A stretch of DNA of 64,000 bases from Trebonia sp963822615 (GTDB lineage: Bacteria; Actinomycetota; Actinomycetes; Streptosporangiales; Streptosporangiaceae), in contig CAWGIM010000006.1 in the NCBI GenBank assembly GCA_963822615.1, positions 434,001 through 498,000 of the forward strand, read 5' to 3'. Both the position numbers and the translations under genes were made by a program. Below are positions 15,856-24,195 of the stretch, one piece after another. A model generated the notes under the pieces. That model saw nothing but the letters and a program-made list of their open reading frames with translations. It was not told the origin of the DNA and made no database searches. The first letter of the stretch is position 1. Every line of letters starts with the position of its first letter.

Positions 15856-16548
15856 GAAGGGCGAGCATGATCATTTACGGAAAGTGCTGTGGAGCCGGCC
15901 GTTATGGTTTTTCTTGCGGGATCTTGAAACCGTCCGAGCCAACGCGGTCGATCTCATTCCTGGTCAGCGGGACCTGGCCGACCGGGCCGAAGCCCCGGGT
16001 GCGTTCGAGGGCGTCCGCGATGGTGAGCACGGCTGCGCCGAAGAGGCGGTCGTACGACTGGTGCCGAATGCGCGCCGAAGCGGCCCGTATAAGCACCGGG
16101 CTGCCTTACCCGGCGACCTGCCCCTAAAGATCCTCGACCGCCCGCCGCCGGCTTATAAGGCATCTCAGCACCATACAGGAAGCCGTCACCGTACTTGCCG
16201 CAGCCTGTCCCCACTTTCGCGTTTGCGAGTACTTCAGATTCGGCTAATGACGTGACCAGCTTGGCGGCTCTTTGGAAGTTAGCCGTGTGCTTGAAATAAG
16301 CTCCCGTTCGGGTAGTTCCGGAAGTTGTGTTTGTGACCCGGCGGGCGATTGACAGGCGATAGCCGGTCGTGGATCGGACCGGCGGCCGCGATGCCGAACA
16401 GCCCGGTTCGCTCCGGTGCCGGGGATTGACCGGGGCGGTGTTTTACGTCAACTGGACCACCCGTGCTGGGGCACGGCCGTGGCGTTGGCGAGGGCCGTGG
16501 CGTCGGGGGTTGCTCTTGAGCAGTCGCGTGCTGCCGCAGCCAGCAGGT
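15856..16548. other. Gene-poor stretch with an unidentified fragment
   Basis: A minus-strand frame at 15902-16096 encodes a protein-like piece (SYDRLFGAAVLTIADALERT, then VGQVPLTRNEIDRV) that may be a transposase or regulator scrap. It lacks a proper start and downstream domain. The rest, including 16215-16548, shows no coding pattern. A CCGTTCGGG word at 16304-16312 resembles the core of the dispersed motif seen elsewhere. Confidence 0.25.
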
Positions 16549-16914
16549 TCACTGGCGGAGTAGCCAGGACAGCTCGGGAGCGGGCCGGTCGCGGACCATC
16601 CCGTCGCGGACCTCCCAGGCGCTGACGATTCCCCGCTCGTTGCTGACCACGAACTGGCCGGCCGGCAGGTCGCCGTCGTCATCAACCGGAGGCAAGACGG
16701 CCATGCGCTCGACCTGCCCGCGTAGCCACGGCAGCTCAGCCTCCCGGATGTCGCCGCCGTAGAAGACGTACAGCGCCCAGTTGAACGGGCGCTGCGGGAA
16801 CGCCCACCCGCCGGAGTACAGGTCATGGCGCGCCGCCTCAATGACCTCTTCGAGAGCCCCCCGCTGCTGATGGTCAGCCTGCAGCCAGCCGCGCACGGAC
16901 GTGTACATGCCCAT
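16549..16914 (-). CDS. Conserved hypothetical protein (MGMYT... family)
   Basis: A 121-residue protein starting MGMYTSVRGWLQ. The segment FNWALYVFYGGDIREAELPW and the later SNERGIVSAWEVRDG are typical of a small cytoplasmic actinobacterial/phage-shared family of unknown role. Start at ATG 16914. There are no membrane segments. The neighbouring gap 16915-17226 holds no gene. Confidence 0.65.
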   Translation of the reverse strand: MGMYTSVRGWLQADHQQRGALEEVIEAARHDLYSGGWAFPQRPFNWALYVFYGGDIREAELPWLRGQVERMAVLPPVDDDGDLPAGQFVVSNERGIVSAWEVRDGMVRDRPAPELSWLLRQ

Positions 16915-17226
16915 GAGGTCAGCCTAGGCAACGACACGCGCAGGGCGCTGGACGATTTGCCCTTGCTCACCATTAGGCGGACCGCCCACGACTGGCCAGC
17001 GACCTGATCGCTGCATTCGGCGGCGTCATGATCCAGGGCGACCGAAGGATCGCGGTCCTGGGGCGGGCGGAAGCCGGGGCAGGTGGTGACCGGGCTCGGC
17101 TTTTCGGCGGGGGCCGGGGGCTGCGTTGTCCTGCGATCCTGGCGGTGGCCGGCGGCCTGCTCTTGGATCTGGCGGGGCGCCCCAACCAAGCCGGACGGCC
17201 AGCTTCTTATCTGGCACAATGTGGAC

Positions 17227-17898
17227 ATGCCGCAGGATCCGCCAGCAGCTGCAGATCCGGACCGCGAAGCCGCTCTCGGCCGGGTCGCGCTGTGGCTCGA
17301 TCCCGGGGACCTGCGCTGGCTGGGCGAACGCTGCCATTGCGGCGATGACGCCAGCGCTGAAGAGCGGCAACGCTGCGCCCGGGTCCAGTTCCGCGCCAGT
17401 GCTGCCCTGCACAAGGCTGGCATCTCACCTCGGCCGAGAGATCTAGGTGCCGCCCAGTCCCGGCCATCGGCGTCGATGATGAGATTCGCGCTTGAGTACG
17501 ATCTCCGTGACCTCGAAAGATCAGCATCAGGGACTATATGGGGCCCGGTCTGGATCACCCTGGGCGACGAGGCCTTTCCTGAAGAACGCTGGAACGACAT
17601 GCCAGTCGCGCTGCTGGTCGAATTCGCCCGAGCGGCCAGCCAGCTGAAGCCTGATTCGCCTGAGGTTGTGAGATTCTTCGATGGGCCGCTGTCTGTGACA
17701 TTCACGCAAACAGCGCCAGGCGTTGTTGAGGTGTCGCTGGACGGCTCGCCAGTTCGTTCCAATTTTCGCGGGACTGTAGACCGCGGCGCGCTGCTGGCAG
17801 CAGTCCACAAAGCCGCCGCCGACCTCTACCACGCCTGCACAGAACTCGGATGGTCTGCAGATCAAAATGTCGGACGGCTAAGGACCTACGCGGAATGA
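17227..17898 (+). CDS. Hypothetical two-part protein
   Basis: A 223-residue protein starting MPQDPPAAADPDREAALGRV at ATG 17227. The first ~65 residues (VALWLDPGDLRWLGERCHCG, then C-RVQFRASAALHKAG) resemble a small free-standing actinobacterial protein. Residues ~85-223 (MMRFALEYDLRDLERSASG, then LSVTFTQTAPGVVEVSLDG) look like a separate alpha/beta domain of immunity type. The join may be a natural fusion or the result of deletion between two neighbouring genes. No function can be assigned. Confidence 0.55.
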   Translation: MPQDPPAAADPDREAALGRVALWLDPGDLRWLGERCHCGDDASAEERQRCARVQFRASAALHKAGISPRPRDLGAAQSRPSASMMRFALEYDLRDLERSASGTIWGPVWITLGDEAFPEERWNDMPVALLVEFARAASQLKPDSPEVVRFFDGPLSVTFTQTAPGVVEVSLDGSPVRSNFRGTVDRGALLAAVHKAAADLYHACTELGWSADQNVGRLRTYAE

Positions 17899-18034
17899 CC
17901 AAATACGGCGGCTCGCCTACCTTGGGGTAAGCGCCACCGCACGGAGCTGACATGCTTCCTCCCCCGCGAGGCGCGATGAGGAGCCGGACAGTCGCAGCGC
18001 GGCCGTCCCGGCCCCTCATACAGGTCCGGGACGG

Positions 18035-19187
18035 TTACTCGGTCGCCGCACGGGCGCGGTCAAGGACGCCGGCGGTAGTGCCGACGTACATGTCCAGCGT
18101 GATCCGGTAGTTGGCTTGCCCTGCCATCCGGGACACGTCGGTTGGCTCTAGCTTCCAGGTGAACAGCGCCGTGGTGCAGAACACGTGCCGCAGGCTGTGC
18201 CAGGTCCACCGGCCCGCGCCGGAGCTGTCGCGCCACCCGGCGGCCCAGTAGGCGGACTGGAGAATGCGGCGGTTGAAGTTCGAAGAGCGCCAGTGCCCGC
18301 CGCTCCGGGAGGGGAACAGCAGGCCCAGCGGGTTGGTGCCTGCCTGCTGCTCGGCCCGGGCCTCCTCGATGCGGGCGGTGAGCCGCTCGGCGAGTGGGTA
18401 GGCGGCCGGGGTCCGGCGCGGGTAGACCGTCCGGCGGAACTTGCGGTTCTTCGGCGCCTCCACGTACAGGCGCCCACCGATCTCGACCACCTTGCGGTCC
18501 ACCGTGACCACCCGGGCGGCCGGGGCGACCTGGCCGATGGTGAGCGCGGACAGCTCGCCCCAGCGCAGCCCGCTGTAGGCGGCCAGGTTGACCACCATCA
18601 GCTCGTCCCGCTCCCCGTGCGCGGCGGCGCTCAGCGCCCTCCCCAGGCCCCCGACGTCGTTACCGGAGGGAATCTCGGCGGGGTCGACCCATAGCGATGA
18701 CTCCCCGCGACGCCGACCGCCGGCGCGGGCACCGGGCGTCCCCGGCCTGCCAGTGGACCTCGGCCAGCACCGGGTTGACTAGGTAACCGCCCTTGATCCC
18801 CGCGCTGACGAGGGCCGACAGCATCCGGTGGACCCGGCCGCCCTCACTCGCCGTGGGAGCGGCGTTGACGATCTTCTGCGTGTGGGCAGCCGTGATGTCC
18901 TGGCAGGTGACCGCGCCGATAACTGGGGTGGCGAACCGCTCGCACAGCCGCCGCTGGGTGTCCGCGTGCTTGCGCGACCACCGGCCCGCCACCGGCAGCC
19001 GGTCGGGATTGAGGTACCAGGCGATCAGGTCCGTGCCCGGCCTGGTCATGTTCGACGCGCCCGTGGCAAGCCGCCCGCTGACATCCCGCGGCGGGTACAC
19101 GGTGATCCCGAGGTCCAGCTCGATGACCTCCCCGTCGCCCCGGGTCGCGGCGCGGGTCTCGACGCCGGCCACCCGGCTGGCCGCCAA
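18035..19187 (-). pseudogene. Tyrosine recombinase (integrase), frameshifted
   Basis: The C-terminal frame (18035-18598 and upstream to ~18740) carries the full catalytic set of a phage-type integrase: GLRWGE (Arg I), a Lys-containing beta turn (PKNRKFRR), HSLRH (His/Arg II) and the nucleophile region ITLDMYVG. The N-terminal frame (18660-19187) is a core-binding domain (DTQRRLCERFATPVIG, then MLSALVSAGIKGGYLVNPV). The two frames meet in a GC-rich stretch near 18735-18765, where a one-base shift is needed to join VHW to GESSLWVDPAEIPSG. An intact protein would be ~385 residues. The tRNA-Phe fragment lies ~160 bp upstream. Confidence 0.75.
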
Positions 19188-19349
19188 GCGCGTCGGCCTG
19201 GACTTCCCCGCGGGCCTACGGGCGCGGCTAACCGCACCCCGGGCGAGTTGTGGGGATCTTGAAGATCGAGACGGGTGCCTGCGTCATCTTCACTTCCTCG
19301 CTTCCTGCGTTTCCGCAGGTAGGAGGGCTGGCGCTTAGGTTCTGGTGGG

Positions 19350-19403
19350 GGTGGTCAGGGGCGGGGTCGAACCGCCGACCTTCCGCTTTTCAGGCCGACG
19401 CTC
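19350..19403 (-). other. tRNA-Phe 3' fragment, attachment-site relic
   Basis: Read on the minus strand the sequence follows a tRNA from the anticodon arm to the end: GAGCGTC, loop CTGAAAA (anticodon GAA), AGGTC variable loop, T-arm GGCGG-TTCGACC-CCGCC and CCTGACCACC. The 5' half is missing and one anticodon-stem pair is mismatched. The upstream sequence is the end of a thioesterase gene. A tRNA 3' segment beside an integrase is the usual signature of an attachment site. No intact tRNA-Phe is visible in this window. Confidence 0.7.
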
Positions 19404-19894
19404 ATGGTCAGGCCGGGCCGGACGCGGACGTTGCGGAAGGTGCACAGGGCGGTGGCGCACAGCGTCTCCGACCCTGCCGTCTCCTCCGGCCCCGCCGCCT
19501 CCTCCCCGGCCGGGCCGCCTACCGCGTAGACGTCGGCGGCGGCGACGGTGAGCACGCTGCCCGGCTTCAGCACCCGGCCGCGGGCGACGATCCGCATCCC
19601 CCGGCCGGGGGCGATGAGCTTGACCGTGTAGTCGACGGTCATGTTCACCCAGCCGGGCGGCAGCAGCGTGCCGGCCGCCGCGCCGGCTGCGAAGTCGGCC
19701 AGCGAGCCGAGGACGCCGCCCTGGGCGAAGCCGTCGTGCTGGGTGAGTTCCGGGCGCAGCGGCTGGATGACCTCGGCCTCCCCCGCGGTGAGGCGGCCGA
19801 GCGTGAAGCCGAGGTGGCGGGCGGCCGGCAGGGTGGCCAGCGCGTCGCGCACGGCCGACTCGAAGGCGGGGTTGGCCGCCTGCCAGCCGGTCAT
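19355..19894 (-). CDS. Hotdog-fold thioesterase (PaaI-like), left arm of cluster
   Basis: A 179-residue protein starting MTGWQAANPAFESAVRDALA; the start is fixed by ATGA overlap with the FAAL stop. Hotdog features are LGFTLGRLTAGEAEV, HDGFAQGGVLGSLADFAAG (helix with the HGG-like catalytic region) and VDYTVKLIAPGRG. It would hydrolyse or select acyl-ACP/CoA thioesters formed by the neighbouring FAAL/ACP pair. Its last ~15 codons are read from the tRNA-Phe fragment, giving an abnormal Arg/Pro tail. Either the original 3' end was replaced by the att site or the protein tolerates this tail. Confidence 0.85.
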   Translation of the reverse strand: MTGWQAANPAFESAVRDALATLPAARHLGFTLGRLTAGEAEVIQPLRPELTQHDGFAQGGVLGSLADFAAGAAAGTLLPPGWVNMTVDYTVKLIAPGRGMRIVARGRVLKPGSVLTVAAADVYAVGGPAGEEAAGPEETAGSETLCATALCTFRNVRVRPGLTMSVGLKSGRSAVRPRP

Positions 19895-21663
19895 GCGGGG
19901 ACGCTCGGGGTGCGGACGGCCGGCCAGCGCTGGAACTCGGCCGCTTCGTAGCGCTCGCGGGCGGCCCGCCGCATGATCTTGCCGCTGCTGGTCTTGCGCA
20001 GCTGGCCTGGCAGGGCGAGGACTAGGTCGGCGGCCGCGACCTGGTGCTCGCGGACGAGGGCGGCGCGGATGGCGCCGACGATGTCGGCGGGGCCGGAGCG
20101 GGCCGCCTCGCCCGGGTTGACCTCCTGGATCACTACCAGCTGGTCGCCGTCGGGGGCGGCCACCGCGAAGGCCGCGCAGCCGCCGGGGCGCAGGGCACGG
20201 TGGGCGGCGGCGACCGTCTCCTCGATGTCCTGCGGGTAGTAGTTGCGCCCGCGGATGATCACCAGGTCGGTCAGCCTGCCCACCACGTAGAGCTCGCCGT
20301 CGGCGGTGAACCCGAGGTCGCCGGTGCGCAGGTAGCGCCGCCCGGGCAGGTCGGGCGAGCGGGCGCCGAAGGCGGCCGCGGTGGCTTCGGCGTTGCGCCA
20401 GTAGCCGCGGGTCACCTGCGGGCCGCCGACCCAGATCTCGCCGACCTCGCCCTCGGCCCGCTGTTCCCGGGTGGCCGGGTCGACAATCTGGACGTCGTCG
20501 TCCGGCCCGATCTCCCCGGACCCGGCCAGCGTCCGGCCCTGGCCGGACGGCACCGGCCGACCGCGACGCCGCCCGAGCTCGGCCGGGTCGACCTCCAGGG
20601 TGCGCGCGCCCCGGTCCTTCCGGCTGCCGGTGACCAGCAGCGTGGCCTCGGCCAGGCCGTAGCAGGGGTACAGGGCCTCGGCCCGGAAGCCGTAGGGGGC
20701 GAACGTTTCCGCGAACCGGCGGAGGGTGTCCGGGCGCACCGGCTCGGCCCCGTTGAAGGCGACCCGCCAGCGGCTGAGGTCGAGGTCGGCGGGGACCGGG
20801 CCGCGGGCGGCCCGGGCGACGCACGCGTCGTAGGCGAAGTTAGGGCCGCCGCTGGTGTGCGCGCGGTACCGGGAGACCGCCGCCAGCCAGCGCAGCGGCC
20901 AGCGGGCGAACGTCATCGGCGACATCAGCACGCAGGTCGCCCCGGTGTACAGCGGCTGCAGCACGTTCCCGATCAGGCCCTGGTCGTGGAACACCGGCGC
21001 CCAGCCGACCACGGTGGAGTCCTGGTCGTGGCCGAACGCGCGGGCGATCATCCGCTCGTTCGCCAGCAGGTTGCCGTGCGAGACCATCACCCCCTTGGGG
21101 TGCGCGGTCGATCCGGACGTGTACTGCAGGAACGCGATCGAGTCGGGCGCCGGCGGCACCGGCCGGAAGACCGGGACGCCCGCCGGGGTTCCCGTCAGGC
21201 CGGGCGCCCGGTCGCCCGCCGGGCCGACCGGGACCCAGTACCCGGCCCCGCTGGCGCCCGCCCGCGGCAGCACCGCCTTCACCTCGTCGAACATGGACCA
21301 GGGGCTGAGCACCGCGGCGGGCTGGCAGTCGGCCGCGATGCCGTGGGTCGAGGTGCCCAGCCGGCCGTGCCGGGGCGGGTTGACCGGGACCGCGACCACG
21401 CCCGCGTACAGGCAGGCGAAGAAGGCGACGATGAAGTCCAGGCCGGGCGGGAACAGCAGCAGCGCCCGGTCCCCGGGCGCGCAGCGGACGGCCAGCTCGG
21501 CCGCGGTCGCCAGCGCCCGCCGGTGCAGCTCCCCGTCGGTCAGCACCGCCTCCTCGTCGCCGCGCTCGCCCAGGAACACGTACGCGCGGCGGGCCGGCGT
21601 GGTGGCCGCCCGGTACTGGAGAAGCTGCGGGAGTAGCGCATCTGGCGGGCACCCGTTCGTCAT
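19891..21663 (-). CDS. Fatty acyl-AMP ligase (FAAL) 1
   Basis: A 590-residue adenylate-forming enzyme. Start MTNGCPPDALLPQLLQYR at ATG 21663, overlapping the P450 stop as ATGA. Core motifs: YTSGSTAHPKGV (A3, ~181-192), FNGAEP, YGLAEATLLVT, RTGDLGF, and the FAAL-typical IIRGRNYYPQDIE. The catalytic Lys lies in TSSGKIMRR near the C-terminus. FAALs activate free fatty acids as acyl-adenylates and load them on a carrier protein instead of CoA. The ACP three genes upstream in the same transcript is the natural partner. The closest functional analogues are FAALs that start alkyne, polyyne and lipopeptide pathways. Confidence 0.9.
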   Translation of the reverse strand: MTNGCPPDALLPQLLQYRAATTPARRAYVFLGERGDEEAVLTDGELHRRALATAAELAVRCAPGDRALLLFPPGLDFIVAFFACLYAGVVAVPVNPPRHGRLGTSTHGIAADCQPAAVLSPWSMFDEVKAVLPRAGASGAGYWVPVGPAGDRAPGLTGTPAGVPVFRPVPPAPDSIAFLQYTSGSTAHPKGVMVSHGNLLANERMIARAFGHDQDSTVVGWAPVFHDQGLIGNVLQPLYTGATCVLMSPMTFARWPLRWLAAVSRYRAHTSGGPNFAYDACVARAARGPVPADLDLSRWRVAFNGAEPVRPDTLRRFAETFAPYGFRAEALYPCYGLAEATLLVTGSRKDRGARTLEVDPAELGRRRGRPVPSGQGRTLAGSGEIGPDDDVQIVDPATREQRAEGEVGEIWVGGPQVTRGYWRNAEATAAAFGARSPDLPGRRYLRTGDLGFTADGELYVVGRLTDLVIIRGRNYYPQDIEETVAAAHRALRPGGCAAFAVAAPDGDQLVVIQEVNPGEAARSGPADIVGAIRAALVREHQVAAADLVLALPGQLRKTSSGKIMRRAARERYEAAEFQRWPAVRTPSVPA

Positions 21664-23006
21664 GAATCTCCTCGCAGCGTGACCGGCAGGCGCTTCAGCC
21701 CGCGCACGATGAGGCTGCGGTCCTGCCATTCCAGCGCGGACGGCGGGACCGCCGGCTCCAGCCGCCCGGGCAGCCGGTACAGGCACTCAACGGCGGCCGT
21801 CGCCTGCAGCTGCGCGAGGGCGCCGCCGAGGCAGCCGTGCATCCCGTGGCCCAGGGCGAGGTGGGTGGGGGCGGAGGAGGACGAGCCGAGGTGGGTGGTG
21901 GCGGAGTGGGTGAGGGCGGAGGAGGACGAGCCGAGGTGGGTGGGGGCGGAGGCGGGGGCGCCGCGGCTGATGTCGAACTCGTCGGGCCGGCCGAACGCCT
22001 CCGGGTCGCGGTTGGCCGCGCCCAGGCAGAGCAGCACCTGCTCGCCCGCGCTGACCAGGTGGCCGCCGATCTCGGTGTCGCGGATGGCCACCCGCTTGGT
22101 CATCTGCAGCGGGCTGTCGTAGCGCAGCGCCTCGGTGACCGCCGGGCCGGCCAGGCGCGGGTCGCGGCGCAGCCGCTCGCCCTGCTCGGGGTGGCGCAGC
22201 AGCGCCAGCAGGGCGTTGCCGATCAGTGACTTGGTGGTCTCGTGGCCGGCCACGAAGCACATGACGCAGATGAACGCGGCCTCCTCGTCGTCCAGCCGGT
22301 CCCCGTCGGTGCCGCCGGTGGTAGCGGCGGCGAGCTGGCTGACCAGGTCGGGGCCGGGCCGGGCGCGGCGCTGGGCGACTAGGTCGGCCAGGCCGGCGGT
22401 GAACGCCTCGACCGCGCGGCCGGTGCGGTGGAGGTCTTCCCCCGACAGCAGCCCCGGCTCCAGCAGGAACCTGATGTCGCTGGTCCACTCGGCCGCGCGG
22501 TCGCGCAGCGCGGGCGGCAGCGCCATCCAGCCGGACAGCACCGTCAGCGGCAACGGCGCGGCCAGGTCGGCGATCGCGTCCAGCTCGCCGCGGCGCCGCA
22601 GCCGTCCGGTCAGCTCCCGGGCGACCCGCTCGACCCGCGGGCGCAGCCGGCCGACCGCCTCCGCCGTGAACACCCGGTTGACCAGGCCGCGCAGCCGGGC
22701 GTGCTCCGGGTTGTCGGTGAAGACGAGGGACTTCTCGCCCAGCCGGGCGATCTGGCGCAGCCGGGCGGCGTCGGCCGGGGCGGCTGCCCGGCGGGCGGCC
22801 TGCCGGCTGACCAGCGCGGGGATGAGCGCGGCGCTGAACGCACCGCCGCGCAGCACCGCGCGGACGTCGGCGTGCCGGGTGAGCACCCACAGGCCCATCG
22901 TCTTGTGCACCGGCCGGGTCTCCCGCAGCACCCGGTACATCGGGTAGGGGTCGCGGCGGAACTCGGCCGCGAACGGGTTGAACCGGGCGGTCAGCTCAGC
23001 CGTCAT
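21660..23006 (-). CDS. Cytochrome P450 with repeat insertion before the heme loop
   Basis: A 448-residue P450. I-helix AGHETT, K-helix EALRY (ExxR), and heme-ligand loop LGHGMHGCLGG with the Cys thiolate; the usual Phe at the start of that loop is Leu. Compared with its three sister P450s it is longer because a low-complexity Ser/Thr/His insertion (repeating THLGSSSS) lies between FDISRGAP and the heme loop. It overlaps the methyltransferase gene upstream by 11 nt and the FAAL downstream by 4 nt. It presumably hydroxylates or further oxidises an acyl-ACP intermediate. Redox partners are not encoded near by. Confidence 0.9.
   Translation of the reverse strand: MTAELTARFNPFAAEFRRDPYPMYRVLRETRPVHKTMGLWVLTRHADVRAVLRGGAFSAALIPALVSRQAARRAAAPADAARLRQIARLGEKSLVFTDNPEHARLRGLVNRVFTAEAVGRLRPRVERVARELTGRLRRRGELDAIADLAAPLPLTVLSGWMALPPALRDRAAEWTSDIRFLLEPGLLSGEDLHRTGRAVEAFTAGLADLVAQRRARPGPDLVSQLAAATTGGTDGDRLDDEEAAFICVMCFVAGHETTKSLIGNALLALLRHPEQGERLRRDPRLAGPAVTEALRYDSPLQMTKRVAIRDTEIGGHLVSAGEQVLLCLGAANRDPEAFGRPDEFDISRGAPASAPTHLGSSSSALTHSATTHLGSSSSAPTHLALGHGMHGCLGGALAQLQATAAVECLYRLPGRLEPAVPPSALEWQDRSLIVRGLKRLPVTLRGDS
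21859..21962. repeat. In-frame 30-bp-type tandem repeat inside P450 gene
   Basis: Units beginning GAGGTGGGTGG and containing GGCGGAGGAGGACGAGCC recur about three times with small variations. On the coding (minus) strand they give repeated THLGSSSS-ALTH-type peptides. The reading frame is kept throughout. Confidence 0.75.
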
Positions 23007-23919
23007 CGCCCGCCCGCCCGCCGGGGTAACCGCCGCTGAGGTAACCGCCCTGGTACGGCCGCAGCACCAGCCGGAGCAGGCAGATCTTGCCCATCAGGAA
23101 GCCGAGGGCGGACATCTTCAGGTACCGCTGGTAGCGGGCGACCGTCTCCGGCCCGGCCAGCCGCAGCGCCGCCGCCCGGTTCGCGCGCAGCCGCCGCGCC
23201 CACTGCTCGCAGGTCCACGCGTAGTCGAGCCGGTCGTTGCGCAGCGAGCAGATCTCGAAGGTGCCCTCGGCGGCGGCCGCGATCTCGGCCAGCGTGGGCA
23301 GGTCGGCGTCGGGGAACACCTCCCGCTGCATGAACCGGCTGGCGTCGCCGGGAGCCATGTTGGCGTAGGCGATCGTCTGCAGCGACAGCGCGCCGCCGGG
23401 GGTCAGCCAGTCCCGGCAGCGCCCGAAGAACTCCCGGTACACGCGGACCTTGGCGGCCGGGGCGTCACCGGGCCGGGCGAAGTGCTCGAAGGCGCCGATC
23501 GAGACGATCCCGTCGAAGCGCCGGCCGGGCTGGTAGCTGGTCCAGTTCTCGGTCCGCACCTCGGCCCCGGGATAGCCCCGGGACCGGATGAAGGCGGCCT
23601 GCGCGTCGCTCAGCGTCAGGCCGACCGCTCGCCCGCCGGGCCGCGACAGCTCGCGCAGCAGCGATCCCCAGCCGCAGCCGATGTCGAGCACCCCGTGCTC
23701 CAGCGGCCCGACGGCCCCCACCGCGTCCAGGTGGTAGCGCAGCTTCCGCTGCTGGGCATCCTCCAGCGTGTCGGCCGGGCTGGCCGGCATGGCACAGGAG
23801 TAGGTCAGCGAGCGGTCCAGCCAGAGCTGGTAGAACTCGTTCCCGACGTCGTAGTGGTACCGGATCGCCGCGGCGGCGTCCGGGGCGGCGCTGCCCGGGG
23901 TAACGGCGGGCGCGGTCAT
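22996..23919 (-). CDS. CFA/mycolic-type methyltransferase A
   Basis: A 307-residue protein starting MTAPAVTPGS at ATG 23919, 2 nt after the ACP stop. The cyclopropane-fatty-acid synthase family pattern is clear: YHYDVGNEFYQLWLD (23-37), TYSCAMP with the family Cys (Cys42), LDIGCGWGS SAM loop (78-86), GLTLSDAQ, and SIGAFEHFARP with the Glu145-His146 pair. At the later HTI position of classical enzymes it has QTI (Gln181). It would transfer a methyl carbon to a double bond made by the neighbouring desaturase, giving a cyclopropane or methyl(ene) branch. The acyl-ACP substrate is inferred from context. Confidence 0.85.
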   Translation of the reverse strand: MTAPAVTPGSAAPDAAAAIRYHYDVGNEFYQLWLDRSLTYSCAMPASPADTLEDAQQRKLRYHLDAVGAVGPLEHGVLDIGCGWGSLLRELSRPGGRAVGLTLSDAQAAFIRSRGYPGAEVRTENWTSYQPGRRFDGIVSIGAFEHFARPGDAPAAKVRVYREFFGRCRDWLTPGGALSLQTIAYANMAPGDASRFMQREVFPDADLPTLAEIAAAAEGTFEICSLRNDRLDYAWTCEQWARRLRANRAAALRLAGPETVARYQRYLKMSALGFLMGKICLLRLVLRPYQGGYLSGGYPGGRAGDDG

Positions 23920-23921
23920 CG

Positions 23922-24179
23922 TCAGGCCACGTCCGGCTCGCGGTGGCCGGTGATGTACTCGGCCACCGCGTTCACGGTCGGGTTGTCGAACACCGCCTCG
24001 GCCGGGAGCTCGATGCCGTACTGCTCCTCGACCTCCATCAGCAGCGAGACCGCGATCGCGGAATCGACGCCGAGCCGGTCGAAGGTCGCGTCGGGGTCCA
24101 CGGTGCCGGGCGGCACCTCGAGCAGCTTCGCGACGTGCTCCTGGCACCACGCGGCGACCGACGCCTTGCTGGTGTTCAT
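23922..24179 (-). CDS. Acyl carrier protein 1
   Basis: An 85-residue ACP. The phosphopantetheine site is LGVDSAIAVSLL with Ser40; a conserved acidic recognition helix (MEVEEQYGIELP) follows. The start at ATG 24179 has GGAG five bases upstream and lies 16 nt after the desaturase stop. It should be loaded by FAAL 1 and carry the chain past the desaturase, methyltransferase A and P450. No phosphopantetheinyl transferase is encoded in the window, so a genomic one must activate it. Confidence 0.9.
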   Translation of the reverse strand: MNTSKASVAAWCQEHVAKLLEVPPGTVDPDATFDRLGVDSAIAVSLLMEVEEQYGIELPAEAVFDNPTVNAVAEYITGHREPDVA

Positions 24180-24195
24180 GGTGTCTCCGATCCGT

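Noticed and set aside
16443..17810. 455-codon minus-strand ORF
   Set aside because: It overlaps two better-supported genes on both strands and is Ser/Arg-rich without any domain.
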